Assembly: GCA_964628055.1 (NCBI GenBank)
Contig: CAZVNL010000003.1
Span: 1 to 64,000 of the forward strand
Source: CAZBEL01 sp964628055
GTDB lineage: Bacteria; Fidelibacterota; Marinisomatia; Marinisomatales; TCS56
Direction: 5' to 3'
DNA length: 64,000 nt
Shown here: in pieces, positions 44,520 to 53,632 of the stretch
Layout of the letters: each line of letters opens with the position of its first letter
How positions within the stretch are numbered: position 1 is the first letter of the stretch
The notes under the pieces: model-generated
Database searches by the model: none
Told to the model about the DNA's origin: nothing
What the model saw: the letters and a program-made list of their open reading frames with translations, nothing else
Program-made: the position numbers and the translations under genes

Positions 44520-45720
44520 AACGCAAGGCTTCGATGGGATGCAGTTTCGCGGCCCGAAAGGAAGGGGCTAACCCGGCAGTTACCCCTACAAGGGTACTGA
44601 GCGCTAAAGATACAAAGGCTAACCAAAGAGGCATACTGGAAGGGAAGACAAATTTCTGAATCAGAACACTGCCTCCATACGCCAAGAGAATACCCACAAT
44701 ACCCCCAACTAAACAGATAAAGACGGCCTCTAAAAGAAACTGGGCTAAAATGTTCCCCCTGGTAGCACCCACTGCCTTCCGGACACCAATCTCTCGGGTG
44801 CGCTCTTTTACAGACACAAACATGATATTCATAATGCCAATACCTCCCACGACCAACGAAAGGACGGTAATGAAAATGCCGGTTCCCCCAATGGCTAACT
44901 TGATCATGCGATACTGCTGGCGGAAAGCATCCTGTTGATTGATGGCGAAATTATTTTCCTCCTGGGGTCGTAGCCCGCGGATGCGGCGCATGATCGCCGT
45001 TACTTCATCTTTGGCCTCCGCAATATGTGTGCCATCCACTTTTACGTTCAAACGCATCCAACCCCGCCGGGAAAAAAGACGGGTGAAAGTCCCCATAGGA
45101 ATGATGCCCTGATTATCCAGACTGAAAAGCCCTAAAAATTTACCCTGCTTCTCGATGATGCCAATGACGCGGAACGTGTAATCTCCGATCTTTACCTTCT
45201 GCTCAAGGGGACTCTCATTTTCAAATAAAGCATCGGCAACATCTTTACCAATGACGATAACCCTGGCGCCAGAACGATCTTCCCCCCGGGTGAAAAAACG
45301 CCCTTGCTCAATATTTATATACGCCGTCTGGAGATAATCGGTCGTGGTTCCAATGATTCGCACATCCAGGGCGGTCTTATCCTCGCGGGTAATACTGCTT
45401 CCCCGTTGACGCACTGGGGCAACCGCCCGCACATACCGCCCTTGGGCCAATAGTTTATCAGCATACTCCTCACGCATATTGGGGCGGTTGCGGACCTCCC
45501 ACCACTCCTTGTCTCCGAACCACTCATACTTCGCGATGAATAACACGTCACGACCTAAAAAACTCATGCTCTTTTCAAAGGAACGGTCCAGACCGGTTAT
45601 GAGGGTCCCCATGAGAGTCACTGCCAGGATCCCAATGATGATCCCCAACGTGGTCAACAGCGCTCGCAGCTTATTTGTGGAGATAGATCCCAAAGCCATG
45701 CGAAACATTTCCCAATACAT
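44512..45720 (-). CDS. FtsX/MacB-type ABC permease (first of two)
   Basis: It has 402 residues from ATG 45720 (GGGA nine bases upstream); a TTG three codons earlier is possible. It has the same plan as the next gene: TM1 (LRALLTTLGIIIGILAVTLMG), periplasmic domain, and a C-terminal FtsX bundle with GIGIMNIMFVSVKERTREIGVRKAVGA, ending LHPIEALRYE. It is clearly paralogous to its neighbour. No ATPase domain is fused, unlike E. coli MacB. The gap to the ATPase upstream is 110 bases. Confidence 0.9.
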   Translation of the reverse strand: MYWEMFRMALGSISTNKLRALLTTLGIIIGILAVTLMGTLITGLDRSFEKSMSFLGRDVLFIAKYEWFGDKEWWEVRNRPNMREEYADKLLAQGRYVRAVAPVRQRGSSITREDKTALDVRIIGTTTDYLQTAYINIEQGRFFTRGEDRSGARVIVIGKDVADALFENESPLEQKVKIGDYTFRVIGIIEKQGKFLGLFSLDNQGIIPMGTFTRLFSRRGWMRLNVKVDGTHIAEAKDEVTAIMRRIRGLRPQEENNFAINQQDAFRQQYRMIKLAIGGTGIFITVLSLVVGGIGIMNIMFVSVKERTREIGVRKAVGATRGNILAQFLLEAVFICLVGGIVGILLAYGGSVLIQKFVFPSSMPLWLAFVSLALSTLVGVTAGLAPSFRAAKLHPIEALRYE

Positions 45721-45830
45721 GTTAGTCAATCCCAGCTAAAATAAAACCAAATATCTTCCATCGTACATTTATCCACCTAGACATGTCAACTGTCTGAATA
45801 CGAAAAATGGAAAGGATCATTCAAGGGGGT

Positions 45831-46523
45831 TCATTCCCCGGGTTGGCCGTTCTTAGTATCTTCGCTAATCTTACCGTCCAAAAGACGAATGGTACGTTTA
45901 GCGTGACGGGCAATATGCGGTTCATGGGTTACAACGATTAGAGTATTGCCGGCAGCGTGGAGGGTGTCGAACAGGAGCATGATTTCCTCCCCGCTTTTCG
46001 AATCCAGGTTGCCAGTGGGCTCATCGGCGAGGATGACGGAAGGTTCGGTGACCAGAGCGCGGGCAACGGCTACGCGTTGGCGTTGACCACCGGAGAGTTC
46101 ATTCGGTTTATGATGCATTCGGTCGGCTAAGTCAACCTTTCCCAGTGCCTCTTCGGCCCATGCGAGGCGTTCTTCCCGGGGTACATTGGCATAGATGAGG
46201 GGCAGCTCCACGTTGCGAAGCGCCGTCAAACGTGGTAACAGGTTAAAGGTTTGAAAGACAAAGCCAATCTTTCGGTTACGGATGGACGCCAGTTGATCAT
46301 CGGTCATCGCGTGAACCAACTCCCCTTCAAACTCGTAGGTACCCACCGTGGGCACATCCAGACAACCAAGGATATTCATGAGGGTAGATTTGCCGGAGCC
46401 CGAAGGACCCATGACCGAAATGTACTCGTTCCTTTCGATGGTCAAGTCTATTCCCGCCAGGGCGTGTACTTTTTCGGTCCCGACGGTATAAATCTTTTTT
46501 ACATTAGATAAGGCAATTAACAC
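45831..46523 (-). CDS. LolD/MacB-type ABC transporter ATPase
   Basis: The protein has 230 residues. Walker A is GPSGSGKST, Q-loop FVFQTFNLLPRLTA, signature LSGGQRQRVAVARAL, Walker B SVILADEPTGNLDS, and H-loop VVTHEPHIARHA. These are hallmarks of the MacB/LolD/FtsE class that energises FtsX-type permeases. The GTG start lies six bases after the adaptor gene. It serves the two permeases downstream. Confidence 0.93.
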   Translation of the reverse strand: MLIALSNVKKIYTVGTEKVHALAGIDLTIERNEYISVMGPSGSGKSTLMNILGCLDVPTVGTYEFEGELVHAMTDDQLASIRNRKIGFVFQTFNLLPRLTALRNVELPLIYANVPREERLAWAEEALGKVDLADRMHHKPNELSGGQRQRVAVARALVTEPSVILADEPTGNLDSKSGEEIMLLFDTLHAAGNTLIVVTHEPHIARHAKRTIRLLDGKISEDTKNGQPGE

Positions 46524-46529
46524 CGGCGA

Positions 46530-47861
46530 CTAAGACTCTTTTTTACGCCGGAAAGGCCGTTCCTCACCCTGCACCGAGATCGGGGAATTATGCTCCAACT
46601 CCCGGCTAATGGCCTTGTAACTACCGGTGATGACTTCGTCCCCCTCTTGAAGACCGCTCAGTACTTCATAATGAGTCTCACTGGAAATGCCCACTTTTAC
46701 CGGACGTATCAAGGCAAATTTGTGTTTCGACGCCTTAGACGTTTTTTCTCCTCCCGCCAGTGTATCGGAGACCACAAACACCACTTCCTCCATTTTCCGT
46801 TGGGGCTTCTTGAAGTTACTAGTTCTGTCCGGGCGGTCTTTGGAATACTTTTTTCCTCGGCGTTCGCGCTTAGCCTTCTTATCCGATTCCGGAGCCACCT
46901 TGTCAGAACCTTCGGGACGGACCGTGAGCGACTGGATGGGGATGGCCAAGACGTCGGGGTGTTTATCGGTAATAATATTCGCCGTGGCGCTCATTCCAGG
47001 ACGCGCCTCCTTCGGTACATCTAACATCCGTATTTTAACCTTGAAATTCGTCACTTGCTCCTGCGTGCCGAAGTTCGTGGTCTCGGCTACGTGGGCGATA
47101 TCACTCACTACGCCGTAAAAAATCGTATCCTGGAAAGCGTCGATTTCCACTTCAGCCGTATCCCCTTCAGCCACCGAAACCACATCGTTTTCATTAACGT
47201 CAACTACAACTTCCATGCGGCTCAGATCGGCGATGATCATGAGCACATCGGCCTGGAACACGGAACCTAAGGCCATTTCACCCACTTCCTTATTAATCTT
47301 GGTAACCACTCCACTCTGCGGGGCCAGGATTTTGGTTTTGGCCAACTCGTCTTCCCGTGACTCCAAGGCCGCCTGGGCCTGTTCTAAGCGGCTTTCCGCC
47401 AACTCGTACTCTGCCGTGATACTCTCCAATTCCTGTTGCGAAGCCAATCCTTTCTCAAAAAGGGATTCCATGCGGACTTTTTCCGCCGCAACCTTCTTTA
47501 AACTGGATTGACTCGACTTCACCGACGAACGGGCCTGCTCCAGCGACGCTTTATACTGCTTTTCATCTAAAGAAATAAGGTGCTGTCCCTGGGTTACGTA
47601 ATCACCCTCCTCTACGGTGATATCCGTTATCCACGCGGAGATCGTGGCGCTAATTTTCACCTCCTTCTCTGGCTGCAAGACACCACTGGCATTAACCTTG
47701 TGGATCACCGTTTGTCGCGTCACTCTCTCCGTTTCCACGGCAATGATATTTTCATCACTCCGCACCAGGTTCACAATCACAATAATCGCCAGGATAACTA
47801 CCACTCCACCAGCGATCCACCAGCGCTTTTTCCTACCGGGTTTTTTCGATGCTTTAACCAA
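46530..47861 (-). CDS. MacA-like periplasmic adaptor (membrane fusion protein)
   Basis: This 443-residue protein has a basic N-terminus and one TM helix (about 15-33), then a lipoyl-like half (VNASGVLQPEKEVKISATIS), an alpha-hairpin (about 105-170), the second lipoyl half (KTKILAPQSGVVTKINKEVGEMA) and a beta-barrel domain. A Lys/Arg-rich insertion near 325-355 (EKKAKRERRGKK-like) is unusual for MacA. It connects the ABC permeases to the TolC-like channel. The TTG start has GGAG five bases upstream. Confidence 0.92.
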   Translation of the reverse strand: MVKASKKPGRKKRWWIAGGVVVILAIIVIVNLVRSDENIIAVETERVTRQTVIHKVNASGVLQPEKEVKISATISAWITDITVEEGDYVTQGQHLISLDEKQYKASLEQARSSVKSSQSSLKKVAAEKVRMESLFEKGLASQQELESITAEYELAESRLEQAQAALESREDELAKTKILAPQSGVVTKINKEVGEMALGSVFQADVLMIIADLSRMEVVVDVNENDVVSVAEGDTAEVEIDAFQDTIFYGVVSDIAHVAETTNFGTQEQVTNFKVKIRMLDVPKEARPGMSATANIITDKHPDVLAIPIQSLTVRPEGSDKVAPESDKKAKRERRGKKYSKDRPDRTSNFKKPQRKMEEVVFVVSDTLAGGEKTSKASKHKFALIRPVKVGISSETHYEVLSGLQEGDEVITGSYKAISRELEHNSPISVQGEERPFRRKKES

Positions 47862-47882
47862 TTTTACTCCGTTAAAAAAGGG

Positions 47883-49217
47883 TTAGTTAAAATCTTGTTC
47901 CAGGGTGCCTAATAATTTCCTCAAACTCGCTTCCTGAATACGGACATCGTACTTTGATGCTATCAAGGAGGACTGAGCACTGATTAACGACACCTGGGCA
48001 TCCAATACTTCTAAAATCGTCGCCGCACCGAGGGTGTACCGTTCCTGAACGAGTTTCAAGTCCTCTTCCGCCGAAGTAAGTACCTGTTCGTTAATGGGAA
48101 TAATGTCACGGTAGTTCCTAAGGGCTTCCAGGATAGCTTGTAATTGAACGGTCAAATCCTCTAACTGGGTAATGTATTCCGATTGCGCTTTCATCACTGC
48201 CAATCGCGCCCGCTGGACCTGGGTCGAAAGCCGATGGCCACTATAAAGGGGAACGGAAAACGTTATCCCAGTGCGCAGCTGCCAATTGTCGCGCCATTCC
48301 CGCAGAAGCGTTGTGGGGTCCTCGGCGCTGGAGGAGTAACTCATGGTACCGGAGAGGCTGGGTAACCGCTGCCCCCAAGTCAACTTATACTCGATCTCCG
48401 CCGCGGTGACCTGCTCTCGTTTTGCCCGGAGGCTGGGATTCTTTGTCTCCATGACTTGCTGGGCCTCTTCCAGACTGGGCAGCAGCCGTAAAGGACGCTC
48501 TATGCTCACTATCTCAAATTTCGTTGATGAACCTACCAACCCCATAGCATTTAACAAATCCTGGTAGGCATTGGCCACAGCCGCTTCCTGATTCAAGACA
48601 TCCACTTTATACTGTCCCCGGCGAACCTCGGCTTTCAACAAATCTGTTTTCTTCACGGCTCCCAACTCGTACTGCCGCTTAACCAATTCCACTTGCTGTT
48701 CCCCCGATTTAAGACTCAAGCGGGCCACTTCTAACAATTGCTTGGCTTTCAAATAAGTATAGAAGGCTCGATGGACTTCCCAGATGACATTCAAACGTAC
48801 TTGGCGTTCCCGTTGCCGGGCGATTTCGTAATTGTTCTTGGCCTGGGTAATGGTATTCCACCAGATGCCCCCATCGTAAATCGTTTGGGATAAAGCCAAA
48901 CCGCCCGACCAGGAAGTGATACTGGAAAACTCTCCTCCGACAGGTTTCTGAGTAACTGGATCCCAACCAAAAGTCCGTGGAGGAAACTGGGACCGACTCC
49001 AACCATTGGACATATTCACACGGGGTAAAATACTACTGTAGGATCCCTTGGTAGCAGCGCGAGCAGACTGCACGTCTAACGTCGCTGCTTGAAGATCGCT
49101 TCTATTCTGCAAGGCCAGGTGGACACACGCTTCCAGATCGTATACCTGGCTCTTTAAAGGTACCATCCCTACCAGAGAGTAGCCGAGAATTATGGTGTAA
49201 AAGCGTCGTTGATTCAT
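47883..49217 (-). CDS. TolC-like outer-membrane efflux protein
   Basis: This 444-residue exported protein has a signal peptide (about 1-24). The two repeated halves each hold long amphipathic helices and a beta hairpin. Typical segments are ALQNRSDLQAATLDVQSARA, QYELGAVKKTDLLKAEVRRG and RYTLGAATILEVLDAQVSLI, the last being the strongly conserved OEP repeat. It forms the exit duct for the exporter. It lies between the Yip1 gene and the adaptor gene. Confidence 0.93.
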   Translation of the reverse strand: MNQRRFYTIILGYSLVGMVPLKSQVYDLEACVHLALQNRSDLQAATLDVQSARAATKGSYSSILPRVNMSNGWSRSQFPPRTFGWDPVTQKPVGGEFSSITSWSGGLALSQTIYDGGIWWNTITQAKNNYEIARQRERQVRLNVIWEVHRAFYTYLKAKQLLEVARLSLKSGEQQVELVKRQYELGAVKKTDLLKAEVRRGQYKVDVLNQEAAVANAYQDLLNAMGLVGSSTKFEIVSIERPLRLLPSLEEAQQVMETKNPSLRAKREQVTAAEIEYKLTWGQRLPSLSGTMSYSSSAEDPTTLLREWRDNWQLRTGITFSVPLYSGHRLSTQVQRARLAVMKAQSEYITQLEDLTVQLQAILEALRNYRDIIPINEQVLTSAEEDLKLVQERYTLGAATILEVLDAQVSLISAQSSLIASKYDVRIQEASLRKLLGTLEQDFN

Positions 49218-49220
49218 GAA

Positions 49221-49928
49221 TCAATAGAATAGAGCGCCCAGACCAGCGATGAGGGCGATCTGCAAGACCCAATAGGTTCCTAACGCCAGGAGCAAGGATT
49301 TCGTTCCCTGCCGGTAAATTACGGTCATCCCCATGGCCAGCAATAGAATCCGCCAACCACCAAAAAAGTCCAACCCCGCTAAAAAATAAGACAGGAAAGA
49401 GCCGGGTTCCCCGATTCCCAAAATGCCCAAACCAGTGTAGACCTCGGTGCTACCCCTCATCCACATGATGGGCACTTTAATCGCCAACTCTAAAACAGAA
49501 ACTAAATAAGTGTAAGCTGTAATGGGTAACAGATTATTAAACGACTCTTCTCCGCCGAAAATAAAATTCCCGATCAGGTAAATAATCAAGGTCATGAAAA
49601 CAACACGAAGCGGAAGGGCAAGGGCGTTGACACCCCACATAACGACCTGCTCACCCACGCCTGGATTTTCAAATCGGTCCACCATGTCCAGGATATATTG
49701 CTCTTTTTGCTCTTCGGGTATGCGGGAGCTTCCTTCAATGCGTTCTATCGTTTGACTCAATTGCTCATCAAGATAAATATCTTTCATAATGGCCAGGCTA
49801 ACTAATCCCACAATCACTAAGAGGACTAAAGGGAATAAACTGTCTTTCCAATCACGCCGACTTGATAAGTCTTCGAACAAATCTTTCGGCGCCATGAATA
49901 AGTTAATAATGCGCGCTATTGGAGTCAT
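49221..49928 (-). CDS. Yip1-family membrane protein
   Basis: This 235-residue protein has about five membrane helices (near 33-48, 95-118, 128-150, 165-195, 205-230) and an N-terminal INLFMAPKDLFEDL motif typical of bacterial Yip1 domains. The function is unknown. It is the first gene of the exporter unit, three bases upstream of the TolC-like gene, so it probably supports this exporter. Confidence 0.85.
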   Translation of the reverse strand: MTPIARIINLFMAPKDLFEDLSSRRDWKDSLFPLVLLVIVGLVSLAIMKDIYLDEQLSQTIERIEGSSRIPEEQKEQYILDMVDRFENPGVGEQVVMWGVNALALPLRVVFMTLIIYLIGNFIFGGEESFNNLLPITAYTYLVSVLELAIKVPIMWMRGSTEVYTGLGILGIGEPGSFLSYFLAGLDFFGGWRILLLAMGMTVIYRQGTKSLLLALGTYWVLQIALIAGLGALFY

Positions 49929-50068
49929 GGAATTATTTCCCCCGGGTTAAGGTTTATGAGACAAAATAGAAACCAAAAGGTTGCCAGCCAATTCGCCCAC
50001 ACCTTTCTCATTTTTAAAGTCAACTCTCTCATTCGGCATTATTGTAGTACACGATAGTATATCGTTTT

Positions 50069-51508
50069 TTATTGGCAATGGGAGGTACGATTTTGTAAGA
50101 ATTGATCTTTGATCGTTAAAAGATATTCATACGCCGCTTCGTAGGTATTTTCAATCTCGCCGCCCAGGATGGCTTCTTCGATGGCGGCTTTAATTTTCCC
50201 CACCAGTTTCCCTTCACCGATTCCACAGACGCGCATAATAACGTCTCCGCGAACTGGAGATTGGAAAGCTTGCATGGCGTCACGTTCCTGAACATCCTGC
50301 ATTTTCCGTTCAACACGTTCGAAGTTACCCATATACTGCTGTACCAACCGTGGGTTTTTACTGGTTATATCAGCTCGACAGAGAGTCATGAGATCGTCAA
50401 TATCATCCCCTGCTGCCACCATAAGCCGGCGGACCGCCGAATCGGTGACCCCTTCTTTGGCCAAAACAATGGGACGCAGGTGGAGTTCAGTCATTTTCTT
50501 TAAATAATCCCGCAACTCGTTGGGGAGTTTCATCCGCCGGGCGATTTGATCCAGCATCTTAGACCCCACGTAATCATGACCGTAAAATGTGTAACCGCGT
50601 CGCTGATCAATACGTCGGGTGCGTGGTTTGGCAATATCATGAACCAGGGCGGCAAAGCGTATCTTCATCTTATCCGACAAACGGGCTGCGTTATCCACCA
50701 CCTGGAGGGTGTGGGCGAAAATGTCTTTATGGTGCCACTCGGGAGTCTGCTCCAAACCGTACATGGCATGGATTTCAGGAAAGACAAACCGCATGAGTCC
50801 CGATTCCTGTAGAATCAGGAGCCCAACAGAAGGTTTAGGTGTTTGCAAGATCTTCGTAAACTCGACAGTAATCCGTTCCTGGGAGACGATGGTAATGCGA
50901 TGCGCCTGATGAACCATAGCCGTCAGGCAGCCTGGACTCAGGGTAAAGCGCAACTCCGAGGTAAAATAGGCAGCCCGTAACATGCGCAGCGGATCTTCGG
51001 CAAACGTCTCTTCCGGGTTGAGGGGAGTGACCAACAACTGCTTCCGGAGATCGGCAATCCCCCCGTGAGGATCATACAAATTCCCGAAGTGCTCCGGGCG
51101 TATGTCCATGGCCATGGCATTAATGGTAAAATCACGCCGGAGCAGATCCCCTTCTAAATCCGTGTAACGAACAGTGGTAGGTTTACGGGAGTCTGGCTGG
51201 TACGTCTCCTTACGTGCTGCAGCTACTTCTACAGCCAAGGGTTTACAAGGAATTTTGGCCGTGGAAAACTTGGGGAAAGGAATAATCTTTTTAACTCCCA
51301 ATTCACGGGCTAACGCCTGGGCAAATTCAATCCCATCGCCTACCACCATTAAGTCCACCTCTTTCAAAGGTCGTTGCAGGAAAAGATCCCGGACAAAGCC
51401 CCCTACAACATACACTTCTTGACCCCGGCGGGCAGCCACTGCGCTCACCTGTTGCAACAAGGCGGCACACCGGGTATGGGGTTGGAGCAAATCCTTAATG
51501 TTGGTCAT
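50069..51508 (-). CDS. cca: tRNA nucleotidyltransferase / poly(A) polymerase family with HD domain
   Basis: It has 479 residues from ATG 51508; a TTG 13 codons upstream is less likely. It belongs to class II: GGFVRDLFL, catalytic acidic pair in KEVDLMVV (Glu-x-Asp rather than the common Asp-x-Asp), LLRRDFTINAMAMD and EDPLRMLRAAYF (nucleotide-selection helix). The HD domain (ALVHDIAKPRTR) follows. It adds or repairs the CCA end, or adds poly(A). The tRNA in this window encodes CCA, so repair or polyadenylation may dominate. The gene diverges from the DUF4835-like gene across a Fur-like site. Confidence 0.88.
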   Translation of the reverse strand: MTNIKDLLQPHTRCAALLQQVSAVAARRGQEVYVVGGFVRDLFLQRPLKEVDLMVVGDGIEFAQALARELGVKKIIPFPKFSTAKIPCKPLAVEVAAARKETYQPDSRKPTTVRYTDLEGDLLRRDFTINAMAMDIRPEHFGNLYDPHGGIADLRKQLLVTPLNPEETFAEDPLRMLRAAYFTSELRFTLSPGCLTAMVHQAHRITIVSQERITVEFTKILQTPKPSVGLLILQESGLMRFVFPEIHAMYGLEQTPEWHHKDIFAHTLQVVDNAARLSDKMKIRFAALVHDIAKPRTRRIDQRRGYTFYGHDYVGSKMLDQIARRMKLPNELRDYLKKMTELHLRPIVLAKEGVTDSAVRRLMVAAGDDIDDLMTLCRADITSKNPRLVQQYMGNFERVERKMQDVQERDAMQAFQSPVRGDVIMRVCGIGEGKLVGKIKAAIEEAILGGEIENTYEAAYEYLLTIKDQFLQNRTSHCQ

Positions 51509-51563
51509 AGCGTAAATTACAAACCGTGATACATTACGAAAGTTCAAAACTTAAGTAAAGCAC

Positions 51564-51582
51564 TCAAATGATTATCATTATC
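51564..51582. promoter_or_regulatory. Fur-box-like site
   Basis: The 19 bases ending in AATGATTATCATTATC match the Fur consensus GATAATGATAATCATTATC at about 15 positions; the last 16 have a single mismatch. Further ATCATT units follow. The site lies in the divergent region between cca (minus) and the DUF4835-like gene (plus) and could control one or both in response to iron. Confidence 0.5.
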
Positions 51583-51626
51583 ATCATTTAACTTGCTCCG
51601 GTAAAAGGGCTAAGCATAGTTTCCAT

Positions 51627-52475
51627 ATGATGGGTAACAAAAAATACATCTTAATCGTTCCATTATTAGTCAGCCAGCTCTGGGGCCAATTCGGAAAGGT
51701 CACTGTGGTTTTCGATGACCACCTGCTCCGCGACACGGAGCGTCAACTCCTGTACCCTCTCAAAGAGGACATCCAGCGATTCCTGACCACAACCGTTTGG
51801 AATGCAGAGTATAGTGATCTAAATATTCCCCTGCACATACAATTCATTTTCGAAGGCACTGCCACCAAAGGGTCAGTGGAAACCTATTTGGCCCAAACGC
51901 TCGTCACTAACGGCAGCGATCAACGTTATTTCGATACCGCTTTACAATTCTTCTACAACGCTGGAAGCTCCCTCTACTACGATCCAGTACGGTTTGATCC
52001 CCTCACCAGCTTCCTGGCTTACTATGCCTTCCTTGTTTTAGCCATGGAGATGGACACCTACGAACCCAATGGGGGTACTCCGGTCTTTGAACAGTGTCGG
52101 GCCCTTGCCCTGCGCGGAATTGCCAGTGATTACACCCAGGGATGGGATAACCGCATGAAGGAGGTGGATCTGCTCATCTCCAACTTTGGTTTAAGGAAAG
52201 CCCGTTATTCTTATTACTACGCCATGGAGTTGGTGGCCGATGGAGAACTGGCGTATGCCGTGGAACAATTCCAAAAAATGATCGCCGGGCTCAACGAGGT
52301 TTATGATCGCTCCCCCCGGGAACACTACACCGTTTTATTTTTAGGCGCTCACGCCAAGGACTTGGCTCGTGTCTTAGGGAAATTGCGCCAGAAAACGATG
52401 TTGGAAAACCTGATGGAATTGGATCGGGATAACGAATCCCTCTACGAAGAAGCTTTACGCGCGATCGCTCCATAA
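51627..52475 (+). CDS. DUF4835-like exported protein
   Basis: This 282-residue protein has a signal peptide (about 1-20, ending QLWGQ). The early pattern VVFDDHLLRDTERQLLYPLKEDIQRFLTTTVW resembles DUF4835, whose members start with a regulatory strand and a helix ending in a Trp. LAYYAFLVLAMEMDTYEPNGGTP in the middle also fits. The function is unknown. The 3' end overlaps the convergent glycosyltransferase gene by 34 bases. A Fur-like site lies upstream. Confidence 0.78.
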   Translation: MMGNKKYILIVPLLVSQLWGQFGKVTVVFDDHLLRDTERQLLYPLKEDIQRFLTTTVWNAEYSDLNIPLHIQFIFEGTATKGSVETYLAQTLVTNGSDQRYFDTALQFFYNAGSSLYYDPVRFDPLTSFLAYYAFLVLAMEMDTYEPNGGTPVFEQCRALALRGIASDYTQGWDNRMKEVDLLISNFGLRKARYSYYYAMELVADGELAYAVEQFQKMIAGLNEVYDRSPREHYTVLFLGAHAKDLARVLGKLRQKTMLENLMELDRDNESLYEEALRAIAP

Positions 52476-53485
52476 GTCTGGTGGCGCATTACATAGTGTT
52501 CCCAGACGACACTGCCCTTGTAGAAATAACGTAGCAAGAACCGATCTTTCAAGGTCCGTAAAGCACGCATTCGTCGCCGCCGGCGGCTGATAACATGGGG
52601 ATGGGCCAGAAGCCAACCCTGGGCCATCAAAATACCCTGGACGTGCCTGAAATCCCCCTTTGTTACAGCATAAACAAAAGCCACCCACTCCAAAGTATAC
52701 CGTAGGGGGAAAAGGTACAGCGCCAGGGGTAAGTTATAATTAGAAAGCAACATGAGCATGGAATTGCGATGGTTCAGGTAGTACTTCCGGGTAGAATTCA
52801 TGGGTAGCGAAACGGCGTTTTTGTGGTACACTACCGATTGGGGAACACACCACACCTGATACCCCATGAGGTACAAACGCCAGCATAAATCCACCTCCTC
52901 CATGTGGGCAAAGAAGGTTTCATCAAAAGCGCCTGCGGCTAAAAAAAGTTCCTTGCGAAGGAGAATAGCCGTTCCGGAAGCCCAGAAAATTCGCCGGGGT
53001 GTGTCGTATTGCCCCCGATCCACCTCCTGAGCCAAAAAGAGTCTACCCCGGGCAAAGGGAAAGCATAATACATCCATGAGCCCCCCGGCAGCACCGGCGT
53101 AGTCGAAACGATCCCGCTGATAATAATTCAATAACTTAGGTTGCACGGCTGCCACCCGGTCGTGGGTATCAAGATACTCCACTAACGGCTCAATCCAATC
53201 CGGCTCTTGAACAGTGTCGTTATTTAAAAACAAGACGTAGTCACCTTTGGCCTGGGTTACCCCACGGTTACACCCTCCGGCATAGCCATAGTTGCGTTTC
53301 AACTCCACGAGATGCACTTCGGGGTGATGTTCTTTTACCCATTCGGGACTCCCATCATCCGAACCATTGTCTACAACAATAATCTCCAGTGAGTTGTAGG
53401 TCGCCTGTTGGAGCGAAGCCAGACACTCCTTCAACACCGCTACCCCATTCCAATGAGGTATGATGATGGAGACTCGGAGGTGCAT
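52442..53485 (-). CDS. family 2 glycosyltransferase
   Basis: This 347-residue GT-A enzyme starts VSIIIPHWNG and has VVDNGSDDGS, RNYGYAGGCNRG, the metal/nucleotide motif FLNNDT, and the acceptor-site region FFAHMEEVDLCWRLYLMGY. The C-terminal part includes a hydrophobic stretch (LPLALYLFPLRYTLEWVAFVYAV) that may bind the membrane. It resembles rhamnosyl-type GT2 enzymes acting on surface polysaccharides. The substrates are unknown. It overlaps the 3' end of the convergent DUF4835-like gene. Confidence 0.92.
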   Translation of the reverse strand: MHLRVSIIIPHWNGVAVLKECLASLQQATYNSLEIIVVDNGSDDGSPEWVKEHHPEVHLVELKRNYGYAGGCNRGVTQAKGDYVLFLNNDTVQEPDWIEPLVEYLDTHDRVAAVQPKLLNYYQRDRFDYAGAAGGLMDVLCFPFARGRLFLAQEVDRGQYDTPRRIFWASGTAILLRKELFLAAGAFDETFFAHMEEVDLCWRLYLMGYQVWCVPQSVVYHKNAVSLPMNSTRKYYLNHRNSMLMLLSNYNLPLALYLFPLRYTLEWVAFVYAVTKGDFRHVQGILMAQGWLLAHPHVISRRRRRMRALRTLKDRFLLRYFYKGSVVWEHYVMRHQTYGAIARKASS

Positions 53486-53632
53486 GGATTTAAAAAAGAC
53501 TAATCGTAAGGTCTAAAAGATAGTGATCGTAAAGTCACGTCAAATAGGGTAATCCCGGGTCGGTTTATCGTACCCTCTCCAGGTCACAAAGGCGCTGATA
53601 GGTTTTTATGGAGCTTGGTAAATTAACGAACT

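Noticed and set aside
46590..47118. Overlapping plus-strand frames of about 143 codons opposite the MacA-like gene
   Set aside because: Two overlapping frames on the same strand, both antisense to a clear gene; no ribosome-binding site or family.
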